Positions 9,580-18,571 of a stretch of 64,000 nt of DNA are shown here, one piece after another (the stretch's first letter is position 1; each line of letters starts with the position of its first letter). Position numbers and translations under genes: made by a program. This stretch comes from Mesorhizobium sp. M9A.F.Ca.ET.002.03.1.2 (lineage in GTDB: Bacteria; Pseudomonadota; Alphaproteobacteria; Rhizobiales; Rhizobiaceae), in NCBI RefSeq assembly GCF_003952365.1, contig NZ_CP034443.1, positions 2,349,001 through 2,413,000 on the forward strand, in the 5' to 3' direction. Below the pieces are notes generated by a model, which made no database searches, had not been told where the DNA came from, and worked only from the letters and a program-made list of their open reading frames with translations.

Positions 9580-10578
9580 TCAGAATATATCGCGGCTGTC
9601 GCTTCGTGGGTCGTCGTCCACCAGGTGCGATTCGTAAATGCCGGTCCGAGCCGTTCGCCTCCAGGGTCGGGCGAGGTCTCCCGGATTGTTGTTGATATCG
9701 ACAACGGCAATTGAGGGTATTCCATCCGCTGCACATTGTGCGGCCCATTGGCCGCCAGGAGCAACGATCCCCGAAGGGGCAGTCATGCCATGTCGAGCGA
9801 GCACAGAGAAACTGATCCAGTAGCTGTTGCTTGCTGCGTGCCCCTGCGCCTCGGAAGCGAACGACAAGTCATTGGGGGAGGCCCCGCCAGTGGTCGAGAA
9901 CAGAACACAATCCACATCAAGCCGCTCGTATTCGATGAAAATCTCCGGAAAATGCGTTTCCATCCCTAGCGCGCAGCCGAAGCGGACACCGTCAACTTCG
10001 AACGTCACCGGGATTGAACCCGGCGTGTACATAAAGGAGATCTTCGTGTTCGACAGCATGCGCTCGTCGTAACGCGTCACCAGTTCCCCACGATCGGAGA
10101 CGATATACAGGCTGTTGTGCGGCCGGTGGGGCTGGGTGAGTTGATGCACTGAACCGAAGACCGTCCAGAGCCCGAGCTCGCGCGCAAGCGTCCTCGCAGC
10201 ATTCAATTCCTCGCGTAGGACAGCCCACTCGAACCGCCCCCAATCGGAAGGACCGACTTCTTCGGGCCCGCTGACCGACATGATGCGCTTGTTCGGGGAG
10301 CAGGTCGCGCCCTCTGGAAAATGCACGATTCTCGCTCCCGCCTGATGTGCCTGACGCATCAGGCGTCGCATCTCCAGCCCGCTGGCGCGAAGCGCAGCTA
10401 TGTCGCGAGGATCATCGCAGAGGCTGGATTGCGCTACAGCCAGACGCAATGACTTGGCTTCAGGAGTCAGGTCGTGCCGCGAACTGCGGCGAACATGCGC
10501 GAGAGCGGCGGTGTAGGACTCGCCCGTTTTAGCGGCACGGGCACGTACACGATGTTTGAAGGTTCCGTTTTTCGTCAT
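9580..10578 (-). CDS. Carbon-nitrogen (nitrilase-superfamily) hydrolase
   Basis: This 332-residue cytoplasmic enzyme has the nitrilase-superfamily fold. The catalytic Glu is visible in IVHFPEGATCS and the nucleophile Cys in FGCALGMETHFPE. In the segment where the catalytic Lys usually sits (RYDERMLSNTK) there is Arg two residues before Leu, with a Lys five residues on, so the triad is slightly atypical. Substrate is unknown: an amide, nitrile or N-carbamoyl compound. A polar N-terminal extension of about 45 residues precedes the domain. The start at 10578 has AAAGG upstream. It stands alone, with a terminator after it. Confidence 0.75.
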   Translation of the reverse strand: MTKNGTFKHRVRARAAKTGESYTAALAHVRRSSRHDLTPEAKSLRLAVAQSSLCDDPRDIAALRASGLEMRRLMRQAHQAGARIVHFPEGATCSPNKRIMSVSGPEEVGPSDWGRFEWAVLREELNAARTLARELGLWTVFGSVHQLTQPHRPHNSLYIVSDRGELVTRYDERMLSNTKISFMYTPGSIPVTFEVDGVRFGCALGMETHFPEIFIEYERLDVDCVLFSTTGGASPNDLSFASEAQGHAASNSYWISFSVLARHGMTAPSGIVAPGGQWAAQCAADGIPSIAVVDINNNPGDLARPWRRTARTGIYESHLVDDDPRSDSRDIF

Positions 10579-11013
10579 TGTCAGGCCTTTCACGTCTCGG
10601 ACGGAGTTCCCCAGCAACCGCTTCCGAAACGATCGGACCAAGACAGCGACCCGAGACTTAAGTCCCTTTGCCTCCGTTTAAGACCGTGCTGAGGAAGGTC
10701 TTGGGAGGTTCGGCGGTAGGCCACGCCGGGACCAATGCTGCCGAAGCGGCTCTGATTCGTCAACTTCGGGGGTAACGAAGGTCTGCTTTGGGCCGCGGAC
10801 CTGCCGAGGCGCTTAGTCAACTGAGCTCGTCGAGGTGATCCCGGAAGCTACGTGGCAATGCCCTCGATCGGAATGAGACTTATAGGATTGATGAAGCGCG
10901 CTACGCGAAGCGGCCGGTGAGGCGTGCACCAATCTCTTTCCGTTCCATTGCCATGGACTCAATCCCTCCGACGGGGTCTTCTAGGCACATCCAACGCCCC
11001 TCGGAGAACGGCC
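10579..11013. other. Intergenic region upstream of the hydrolase and ggt
   Basis: These 435 bp separate two divergent genes. No convincing reading frame, RNA gene or long repeat is seen. It must hold the promoters of both flanking genes, but no clear sigma-70 pair stands out. Confidence 0.5.
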
Positions 11014-12753
11014 ATGCACCACACAAGCCGAACGCTGATCGCCGTCAGTCTTTCCCTCACCTTGACCTTTGCGCCGCTGGCGGCCGCCTTCGCCGCCTCG
11101 CCGCAGCCGGCGAAGGGCGAGCGTGGCATGGTGGTGACCGCCCAGCATCTGGCGTCGGAAGTCGGTGTCGAGGTGCTGAAGAAGGGCGGCAACGCCGTAG
11201 ATGCTGCGGTCGCCGTCGGCTATACGCTGGCTGTGGTCTATCCGAACGCCGGCAACATCGGCGGTGGCGGCTTCATGACCGTCCGCTTCAAGGACGGCCG
11301 CTCGACCTTTCTCGATTTCCGCGAGCGCGCCCCGCTCGCCTCGACGAAAACCATGTATCTCGACAAGGACGGCAAGCCGGTGAAAGGCGCCAGCCTCGAC
11401 GGCTATCTCGCGGTCGGCGTGCCGGGCTCGGTGGCCGGCTTCGAGACCGCACGGGAAAAATACGGCACGCTGACGCGGCAGGATTTGATGGCGCCGGCGA
11501 TCGGCTATGCCAAGGACGGCTTCGTGCTGGAGCAGGGTGATGTCGCCTCGCTCGAAGGCGGCGCCGAGCGGCTGGCGAAGGACCCGGCCGCGGCCGCCAT
11601 CTTCCTGAAGCCGGACGGCAAGCCTTACGCGATCGGCGAGCGCCTTGTTCAGGCCGATCTCGCCGCCTCCCTTTCTGCTATTTCGGAGCAAGGTCGCGAT
11701 GCCTTCTACAAGGGGACCATCGCCGACGGCATCGTCAAGGCGAGCGCGGAGAAGGGCGGCATTCTGGCCAAGGCGGATTTCGAGACCTACGCGGTCCGCG
11801 AGCTCAAGCCGGTGACCTGCAACTACCGCGGCTATGAGATCACCTCCTCGCCGCCGCCGAGTTCCGGTGGCGTCATCATCTGCGAGATCCTCAACGTGCT
11901 GGAGGGCTATCCGCTGTCCTATCTCGGCGCCGGTTCCGCCGAAACCGTTCGACTCATGGTCGAGGCGATGCGCCATGCCTATGTCGACCGCAACTCGGCG
12001 CTCGGCGATCCCGACTTCGTCGACAATCCGGTCGAAAAACTGCTGGACAAGAATTACGCGAAGGAAATCCGCGAAAAGATCGATCCGTTCCGGGCCGGCG
12101 TGTCGCAGGATCTGATGCCGAAGGGTTTTGGCGAGAGCCAGGAGACGACGCATTATTCGATCGTCGACAATGACGGCAACGCCGTCGCGGTGACCTATAC
12201 GCTGAACGGCTCCTTCGGCGCCGCCGTCGTCGCCGACGGCACCGGCATCCTGCTCAACAACGAGATGGACGATTTCACCCAGAAACCGGGCGTGCCCAAT
12301 CTCTACGGCCTCGTCCAGGGCGAGGCGAATGCGATCGAGCCGAGGAAAACGCCGCTGTCGTCGATGAGCCCGACCATCGTCGCCAGGGACGGCAAGCCGT
12401 TCATGGTCATCGGCAGCCCCGGCGGCTCACGCATCATCACCATCACGCTGGAAGCGATCGTCAATGTCGTCGATCACGGCATGAACATCCAGGAGGCGGT
12501 CGATGCGCCGCGCATCCACCACCAGTGGCTGCCCAACACGGTCTATATCGAACCGTTCGGCCTGTCGCCGGATACCGAAAAACTGCTCGCCGGCATGGGC
12601 TACCGCCTCGATGTCACTGACGCGACCTGGGGCCAGGCGGCCGGCATCCTGGTCGGCGGTAAGAGCCTGGCCGAAATCGAGAAGGGCGGCGGCGCGCGCT
12701 ACAACGGCGCCATCGACAGCCGCGCCGCATCCGGCGAGGCGATCGGATATTAG
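11014..12753 (+). CDS. ggt: Gamma-glutamyltransferase (periplasmic)
   Basis: This 579-residue Ntn-hydrolase is made as a proenzyme. An N-terminal signal peptide (MHHTSRTLIAVSLSLTLTF then AAAFAAS) sends it to the periplasm. Self-cleavage should occur before the nucleophile Thr in QETTHYSIVD (about residue 381), giving large and small subunits. Downstream motifs NNEMDDF and SPGGSRI are typical. It transfers or hydrolyses the gamma-glutamyl group of glutathione. The start at 11014 is preceded by GGAGAA; an upstream in-frame ATG is less likely because the signal peptide begins here. Confidence 0.93.
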   Translation: MHHTSRTLIAVSLSLTLTFAPLAAAFAASPQPAKGERGMVVTAQHLASEVGVEVLKKGGNAVDAAVAVGYTLAVVYPNAGNIGGGGFMTVRFKDGRSTFLDFRERAPLASTKTMYLDKDGKPVKGASLDGYLAVGVPGSVAGFETAREKYGTLTRQDLMAPAIGYAKDGFVLEQGDVASLEGGAERLAKDPAAAAIFLKPDGKPYAIGERLVQADLAASLSAISEQGRDAFYKGTIADGIVKASAEKGGILAKADFETYAVRELKPVTCNYRGYEITSSPPPSSGGVIICEILNVLEGYPLSYLGAGSAETVRLMVEAMRHAYVDRNSALGDPDFVDNPVEKLLDKNYAKEIREKIDPFRAGVSQDLMPKGFGESQETTHYSIVDNDGNAVAVTYTLNGSFGAAVVADGTGILLNNEMDDFTQKPGVPNLYGLVQGEANAIEPRKTPLSSMSPTIVARDGKPFMVIGSPGGSRIITITLEAIVNVVDHGMNIQEAVDAPRIHHQWLPNTVYIEPFGLSPDTEKLLAGMGYRLDVTDATWGQAAGILVGGKSLAEIEKGGGARYNGAIDSRAASGEAIGY

Positions 12754-12820
12754 ATTTCGTGCCCCCCGGGTCCGTTGAGGTTCAGGTCAGGCCGGCCTCA
12801 CCTGAATATCGGCAGACCCG

Positions 12821-13162
12821 TCAGAGGACCAGCGTGACGGTGGACGCGATCAGCATCACGGCCGCGATGCCGACGAACAGGGCATAGATACGCGGCCGGT
12901 CGAGCAAGAGCGCATTTCCCGATATCCACGCCGCGGTGGCGCCGCCAAGCGCGTAGAGGAAGCCGTTACGATGCCCAAAGGCCAGGGATGCGGCCATCAG
13001 GCCGCCAATGACGAGGGCGCCGAACACGATGATCACGGCGACCGCGTATTTCTCGAAATCGTTGCTGCCCACTGCCGGACCCATCTGGTTCAACGTCGAC
13101 AGATCGTCAGGGTCGAAGGGGTTGGCCGACCCATATTCGTCTTGACCGACAGGCTCACGCAT
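12821..13162 (-). CDS. Small hypothetical membrane protein
   Basis: This 113-residue protein has a polar acidic N-terminus (about 1-38) and three hydrophobic segments (near 40-62, 66-84 and 90-112), the middle one short. A good ribosome-binding site (AAGGAG) precedes the ATG at 13162. I do not recognise the family. It converges on ggt and nothing nearby suggests a function. Confidence 0.6.
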   Translation of the reverse strand: MREPVGQDEYGSANPFDPDDLSTLNQMGPAVGSNDFEKYAVAVIIVFGALVIGGLMAASLAFGHRNGFLYALGGATAAWISGNALLLDRPRIYALFVGIAAVMLIASTVTLVL

Positions 13163-13446
13163 CTTTCATTCTCCTTGAAGCGGCAACAAATCACCAAGCC
13201 TTGCCGAGCGCAACTGGATCGCGCCGGGTTCAAGGCGATCGGCACGGTCTTCAACACTTTCCGGCGACGGCTTGCCACCGGTTTTTTGGATTTATGCCGG
13301 ATTATCCTGTCGCTCCAGGCGATCTGTCCGACTGGAATCGCCGGACGAGCCGTTCAGCATGCAATGCGTTCGTGAAGGAAAAATGATGCCAGAGCGTCGG
13401 ACCGGCGGCACGGTTCGACTGGTCCGCCGCTCTGGCTCGACCGGCT

Positions 13447-13560
13447 CTAGAACTTCATGCTGAGGTTGCCCTTGATGACGCGGCCTTCGCCATAGATGCA
13501 GCTGAGGTCGTCATTGCTGCCGCTCTCATAGCACGTCGAGTGGCTGCAGAGCAGGGTCGA
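13447..13560 (-). pseudogene. C-terminal remnant of a TonB-dependent siderophore receptor
   Basis: The minus-strand frame ends CIYGEGRVIKGNLSMKF. That closing pattern (Cys-aromatic-Gly-Glu-Gly-Arg, beta-strand, terminal Phe) is typical of the last beta-strand of TonB-dependent hydroxamate receptors. Only the last 35-40 residues are convincing; upstream the frame is not receptor-like. Divergent fhuD-fhuB makes an eroded ferric-siderophore receptor a sensible reading. The assignment rests on a short motif. Confidence 0.4.
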
Positions 13561-13698
13561 GAGGCATGTCGCAGCGACCAGTGTGCCTTGGCCCATGGCC
13601 CGTTTCGCGCCGCACGATATGCACTCAACCTCATCTCGATACCCCTCAATGCCTGCGATGCGCACAGCGCCGTTCCAGTCGGCGCAAAATGTTGAGTC

Positions 13699-13747
13699 TA
13701 ATAGTCAACTTCAATGTTGACTATTAAAGTCATGTTTAATAGTCAAC
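13699..13747. promoter_or_regulatory. Three-half-site operator upstream of fhuD
   Basis: An 11-bp inverted repeat TAATAGTCAAC (13699-13709) and GTTGACTATTA (13716-13726) with a 6-nt spacer is followed by a third half-site TAATAGTCAAC (13737-13747). It lies about 100 bp upstream of the chosen fhuD start. It looks like a regulator-binding site for the siderophore importer, but it does not match a Fur, Irr or RirA box that I can name with confidence. Confidence 0.65.
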
Positions 13748-13848
13748 CGGGCATCGGCGGCGATAACCAGATTCTGGAAACGCGGGCGCAACGAGCTGGA
13801 GAGAAATCTAGGACCGTGACCAAGACTCACATCCAGGCGGCCATCCGA

Positions 13849-14724
13849 ATGACCCGGCGCGAGGCGCTCGGACTTTTCGCGCTGCCCTTGACCGCTATTG
13901 CGTCCTCGACGGTCGAGGCGAAACCGCTGCGCATCGTCTGCCTGGATGACGGGCTGGCCGAGACCTTGCTGATGCTCGGCGTCAATCCAGTGGCCGTTGC
14001 CGGTCGCGACGTCTGGGAGAAATGGGTGGTCGAACCGCCGCTGCCGCCGGAGATCGCCGATGTCGGCACCTTGCTGGAACCCAATCTCGAACTGCTGCAG
14101 CAGCTTGCCCCGGACGTCATCCTGGCCATGCCGTATCTCGACGGCATCAAGCCGCTGCTCGAACGCGTCGCGCCGGTGACGACGATCGGGCTCTATACCG
14201 AAGCGGGACAGCCCTATCAGCGCGCCGTCGAGGCAACCCGCCAGCTGGCCGGGCTTGTCGGCAAGGAAAGGGAAGGCGAGGCGCTGATCGCGGCGACGGA
14301 TGCGTATTTTTCAGAGGTTCGCCAGGAGCTGGCGCCACTTTCGGCCCGGCCGATCTATGTCGTCAGCTTCATGGATCCGCGCAATGTGCGCGTCTATGGC
14401 AAAAAAAGCCTGTTTCAGGAGGTGTTCGATCGCGTCGGGCTGCGCAACGCCTGGACAGGCGAGACCAACTATTGGGGGTTTTCGACCATCGGCATCGACG
14501 GCCTGGCCACATCGAGCGACGCGCGCCTTGCCTATCTCGAACCCTTGCCCGAGGGCGCGGGGGGCACGCTGACCGAAAGCCCGGTCTGGAATGCCATGCC
14601 CTTCGTGCGCAACCGCTCGATCATGCGTCTTCCCGCCGTCCTGATGTTCGGCGCGCTTCCATCCGCCACCCGTTTCGCCCGCGTCCTGGCCAAGGCGATG
14701 ACCGGGGAAGCTGCCCGTGGCTGA
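13849..14724 (+). CDS. fhuD: Iron-siderophore ABC transporter substrate-binding protein
   Basis: This 291-residue class III periplasmic binding protein (PeriBP_2/FhuD) captures ferric hydroxamates. The N-terminus MTRREALGLFALPL carries a twin-arginine pattern, suggesting Tat export. Typical blocks include LGVNPVAVAGRDVW and NLELLQQLAPDVIL. Other possible starts are a GTG at 13816; an ATG at 13714 falls inside the operator and is rejected. Its stop overlaps the fhuB start by eight bases. It works with the fused permease FhuB; no ATPase gene follows in the window. Confidence 0.85.
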   Translation: MTRREALGLFALPLTAIASSTVEAKPLRIVCLDDGLAETLLMLGVNPVAVAGRDVWEKWVVEPPLPPEIADVGTLLEPNLELLQQLAPDVILAMPYLDGIKPLLERVAPVTTIGLYTEAGQPYQRAVEATRQLAGLVGKEREGEALIAATDAYFSEVRQELAPLSARPIYVVSFMDPRNVRVYGKKSLFQEVFDRVGLRNAWTGETNYWGFSTIGIDGLATSSDARLAYLEPLPEGAGGTLTESPVWNAMPFVRNRSIMRLPAVLMFGALPSATRFARVLAKAMTGEAARG

Positions 14725-16762
14725 GGACGGTGCAGCCCTGGCGAGAGACGGTAAGCTCGCCGGCCGGACATGGCCGCGCGGCACGTTCGGCAATCAGCCG
14801 GTGGGCGCGATCCTGCTCTGTGCGATGCTATCGGCGGCAGCGGCGGCGGCAACCGTCTCTAATCTCACTGTTCAGCTGCCGTCGGCACTTTGGCTGCAAT
14901 CGCTCACCGCCCCCGACATCGAGGACATGCGGCAGGTTCTCATCCACTATGCCTTCCTGCCCAGGCTTGCGGTCAGCCTTTTGTGTGGTGCCGCGCTTGG
15001 GCTTGCCGGAACCGTCCTGCAGCAGGTTCTGCGCAACCCGTTGGCGTCGCCGGAAACCGTCGGCGTCTCGGCAGGCGCCCATCTGGCGCTGGCCTTGGCG
15101 ACGCTCCTGGCACCCTCCCTGCTCGCCTTCGGCCGCGAATGGGTGGCGCTGGCCGGTGCCTTCGTCGCCATATCAGCCGTCTTCGCCCTGTCCTGGCACA
15201 AGGGCCTGTCGCCGCTTTCCGTGGTGCTCGCGGGGCTGGTCGTCAGCCTCTATGCCGGCGCGATCGGGGCGGCCCTCATCGTGCTGCGGCACGAATGGCT
15301 GGCCAGCCTGTTCATCTGGGGCGCCGGTTCGCTCGGCCAGCAGGACTGGACAACGACGCTTTGGCTGTTGCCGCGCATCGGCGCCGCGGCGGTCGCGATC
15401 GGCTTGATGGTGCGGCCGCTGACCCTGCTTGGCCTCGACGATGAAGGCGCGCGCAGCCTCGGCGTTCCGCTTGGCGTTTATCGCTTCGCCGGGCTGGCTG
15501 CTTCCGTCGCGCTCACCGCCTTCGTCGTCGCCGCCGTCGGCGTGATAGGCTTCGTCGGCTTGGCGGCCGCCTCCCTTGCCCGCATCGGCGGTGCGCGCCG
15601 GCTGAGCCAGCGGCTGGTCATGGCGCCGCTCATCGGTGCATCACTTCTGTGGGCCGCCGACCAGGCGGTGCAATTGGCGACCGGGCCGCAGGGCGACCTG
15701 CTGCCGACCGGTGCGATCACCGCCCTTCTTGGCGCGCCATTGCTGCTGTGGCTGCTGCCCCGCCTTGCCCTTGGCCTGGAGGTCCCGGCGCTCACCGCGG
15801 AGCGCCTGCCCAGAATAGGCCGGCCCGGCCTTGTGCTGGCGGCAATCGGCCTGTCCCTGCTTCTGCTGCTCGGGCTGGCCTTGCTCTATGGGCCGGGGCC
15901 GCATGGCTGGACAATCGCCTTCGGTGATGAGCTGCAGCCCTTGCTGGCATGGCGGTGGCCCCGCGTGTTCGCCGCGTTTGCCGCCGGCGCGATGCTGGCG
16001 CTTGCCGGGCTGATGATGCAGCGGCTGACCGGCAATCCGATGGCGAGCCCCGAGGTGCTCGGCATCAGCGCCGGTGCGGCGCTCGGCATGATGGTGGCGC
16101 TGTTCGCGCTCTCCGATGCGGGCCGCCCGGCCCAGACCGCGGCGGCGACCGTCGGCGCCTTCGCCGCTCTGCTGGTGACGCTGGCCATCGGGCGGCGCGC
16201 CGCCTATGCGCCGGAGCGCCTGCTGCTGGCCGGCGTGGCTTTGACGGCGCTGTTCGACGCGCTGATTCTGGTGCTGACCGCCAGCGGCGACCCGCGCGCC
16301 GTGAAGCTCCTCAACTGGCTGACCGGCTCGACCTATGGCGTCGATGCCGGTGCCGCGCTTCTGACCGGCGCCATCGCAATTGTCCTGTTGCTTCTCGCCT
16401 CGCTTTTCATGCGCTGGCTGGAGATGTTGCCGCTCGGCTCCTCCGCCGTTCAGGCCCTTGGCATCGATGTGCCCAAAACCCGGCTTCTCGTGCTGCTGAT
16501 GGTCGCTGCGCTCACGGCCGCGTCGACGCTGATCGTCGGGCCGCTGACCTTCATCGGCTTGATGGCGCCGCATCTCGCTCGCCGCCTTGGGCTGGCCCGC
16601 GCGCTGCCGCACGCCGCCGGCGCGGTACTGGCCGGGGCGATGATCATGGTCGCCGCCGACTGGATCGGCCGCACCGCCATCTTCCCGCTTCAGATTCCGG
16701 CTGGGCTCGTCGCCACGCTGATCGGCGGACCCGTGCTGATGTGGTTGCTGCGCCGCCGCTGA
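14717..16762 (+). CDS. fhuB: Ferric-hydroxamate ABC transporter permease (two fused domains)
   Basis: This 681-residue inner-membrane protein consists of two tandem FecCD-type permease domains (about 30-340 and 365-681). Each carries the conserved RNPLASPETVG/TGNPMASPEVLG motif and the cytoplasmic loop that contacts the ATPase. The GTG start at 14717 overlaps the end of fhuD. The length and duplication match FhuB. A matching FhuC ATPase is missing here, so it must be encoded elsewhere or shared. Confidence 0.9.
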   Translation: MAEDGAALARDGKLAGRTWPRGTFGNQPVGAILLCAMLSAAAAAATVSNLTVQLPSALWLQSLTAPDIEDMRQVLIHYAFLPRLAVSLLCGAALGLAGTVLQQVLRNPLASPETVGVSAGAHLALALATLLAPSLLAFGREWVALAGAFVAISAVFALSWHKGLSPLSVVLAGLVVSLYAGAIGAALIVLRHEWLASLFIWGAGSLGQQDWTTTLWLLPRIGAAAVAIGLMVRPLTLLGLDDEGARSLGVPLGVYRFAGLAASVALTAFVVAAVGVIGFVGLAAASLARIGGARRLSQRLVMAPLIGASLLWAADQAVQLATGPQGDLLPTGAITALLGAPLLLWLLPRLALGLEVPALTAERLPRIGRPGLVLAAIGLSLLLLLGLALLYGPGPHGWTIAFGDELQPLLAWRWPRVFAAFAAGAMLALAGLMMQRLTGNPMASPEVLGISAGAALGMMVALFALSDAGRPAQTAAATVGAFAALLVTLAIGRRAAYAPERLLLAGVALTALFDALILVLTASGDPRAVKLLNWLTGSTYGVDAGAALLTGAIAIVLLLLASLFMRWLEMLPLGSSAVQALGIDVPKTRLLVLLMVAALTAASTLIVGPLTFIGLMAPHLARRLGLARALPHAAGAVLAGAMIMVAADWIGRTAIFPLQIPAGLVATLIGGPVLMWLLRRR

Positions 16763-16790
16763 CGCCCTCATTCCAGTGCAAGAGATGCTC

Positions 16791-17086
16791 ATGTCCGAAT
16801 TGATTTCGACGCCCGCTCTGATCGCCGACACCACGGTCCACGATCTTGTCCCGCGCATGACGGCGCTCCCTATCGGATATTTCTGCACGTGCCGGCAAAG
16901 TCAGCGCCGCGGGCCGGCTGGCCGGTTCTCTACATGACCGACGGCAACGCTTTGATCGGCACCGCGCTCGATGCCATGCGCGCGCAGGGGAGAAGGTGGC
17001 CGGCGCCACTTTTGGGGGGGCGTTGGGGTAGGTTGCCTGATCGGCGCCGGCCTAGCGGAAATCAGGTCCGCCGCAAGAAAACATAA
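16791..17086 (+). pseudogene. Remnant of a siderophore-type alpha/beta-hydrolase esterase
   Basis: An ATG at 16791 begins a short frame, then the sequence shifts frame near 16865 into a stretch reading FLHVPAKSAPRAGWPVLYMT then DGNALIGTALD. That is the early beta-strand and DGN region of IroE/Fes/BesA-like esterases that hydrolyse ferric siderophores. The homology stops near 16990 and the catalytic Ser region is absent. It follows fhuB directly, consistent with a decayed iron-release enzyme of the same locus. Confidence 0.5.
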
Positions 17087-17175
17087 CATGCACGACAAAG
17101 GATGACAGTGGTGTGATCACGTAAGACTGTTCGCGCTTTCCCAACGCGGTGCACCACGGTGGTTTCATTCAGTGT

Positions 17176-17841
17176 TCAGCCAATGGCGGTACTGTCCATC
17201 GCTGGCCCCGGGTAGAGTTTGCGCTCCATGGCGGCTTTCGCCTTTGGCCAGTCGTCGGCCGTGATCGCATAGCGTGCGAGGTCGCAGTCTCTTCCGTGGA
17301 CCTGTCTCGCGCTCCTGGCGATGCCCTCCAGAGTGAGCCCGGATTTTTCCATCGCCCGCCTCGCGGCGATGTTTTCCGCGGACGTTTCAGATTCCCAGCG
17401 GCGGAAGCCGCATTCATCGAACGCGCGGACCATGGCGAGGTAGGTTGACTCCAGCGAAGCAAGTGTCCCGGCAAGCGATCGAGACTTGACGACGCGGCCG
17501 GATTCTACCGTTCGGTGGTTCAGATCGATCGAGCGGTAAGCGCGGATGCCAAGCGCCCTGCCATCCCTAACGATCGCATAGATATCCGATGTGGCCGGGC
17601 GGGAGAGCAATCTGTCGATCAGAGACCGTTTTGCGCCGGGTTTCGTCATCTGGTTCAAGTGCCCGACGAACTGGCTCTCCGACGAGATGATCGGCCAGTT
17701 CATGAATCCCACATAGTCATTCAATTCCGTACCGCCTAACGCCTCCCAAAGCTGCGGGCCGTGCTTCCTCGGGTCCAACATTTCGTTGATGACATAACGG
17801 CCTATCATCGGGGTTCGCGGTAACGGCAATGCTGCTGTCAT
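17176..17841 (-). CDS. GNAT-family N-acetyltransferase (RimJ/RimL-like)
   Basis: This 221-residue protein resembles RimJ/RimL-type acetyltransferases. It has a substrate-side N-terminal half and an acetyl-CoA-binding core ending in the SAENIAARRAMEKSGLTLEG segment, where N-x-A-S/A-x-R-x-x-E-K-x-G-F/L is the family pattern. The start at 17841 (MTAALPLPRTPM) is a choice; a GTG/ATG about 50 bases upstream is also open. Substrate cannot be inferred. Confidence 0.7.
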   Translation of the reverse strand: MTAALPLPRTPMIGRYVINEMLDPRKHGPQLWEALGGTELNDYVGFMNWPIISSESQFVGHLNQMTKPGAKRSLIDRLLSRPATSDIYAIVRDGRALGIRAYRSIDLNHRTVESGRVVKSRSLAGTLASLESTYLAMVRAFDECGFRRWESETSAENIAARRAMEKSGLTLEGIARSARQVHGRDCDLARYAITADDWPKAKAAMERKLYPGPAMDSTAIG

Positions 17842-18571
17842 CGTCGAAGCTAATCCTAGTTCCGCGTCAGAGGGAAGCCGGGTACAGAACACGGTCGAGA
17901 TCCGCGTCGGCGGCAGGGGCGCCAGTCAACGCCGATCGAGTTCACAGGGGCTTTGAATTTGCTGGAAGAAATATGGTGCCCAGAGGCGGATTCGAAGCGA
18001 AGGAAATCTGGCTTTGTTTCCAAATAGTTGACGCCCACACAAGAGCAGGGATAGCCAACAAAAATACCAACAAAATATTTCTGTGGATTGGTTCGGTTCC
18101 CGGAAATCGCTCTATTCGCTCAATGCCATCGCATCCCAACCTTATCTCAGAAGCGGAGCGTTGAGCAAGTCGCAGGTCCGCTGCTGCCTCCAATTTCCCC
18201 GAGATCTGATCGCCCTTACCACTTGAAGATGGCGGCGAGAGCGTCTTTCGACTTGACGCTTACGTCCTTGAAAATATTGAACTTTTCGCGGCATTTGTTA
18301 CACAGTCTGTTACACGGCTACAGCGTTAATTTAAGCTCTCGGCATCTGAGCTCGCGCGCCCGAGCATCGACCTAATCCGATACTGGCTCGGGGCATCGTT
18401 GCTCCCGGAGCTTCAGCGTAGTCTCGCAAAAATTCCCAAGCCGCTTCGGGGCTGACGAGTCTGCGAAGCCGACGAGCGATAGGCAATACCGAGACGCAGA
18501 CATTACGTGACGGCACTTGATATTGCAGTGCAGCAAGCGTAGAGCACCGCCCGCTTATGGGAGTGTCGTCC
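17842..18571. other. Long intergenic region upstream of kup
   Basis: About 730 bp without a convincing gene. It contains a direct repeat tgttaca near 18297 and 18309. No RNA fold or known riboswitch is recognised. Confidence 0.4.

Noticed and set aside
18290..18330. Pho box-like repeat of TGTTACA upstream of kup
   Set aside because: Spacing is 12 rather than 11 bases and only two units occur.
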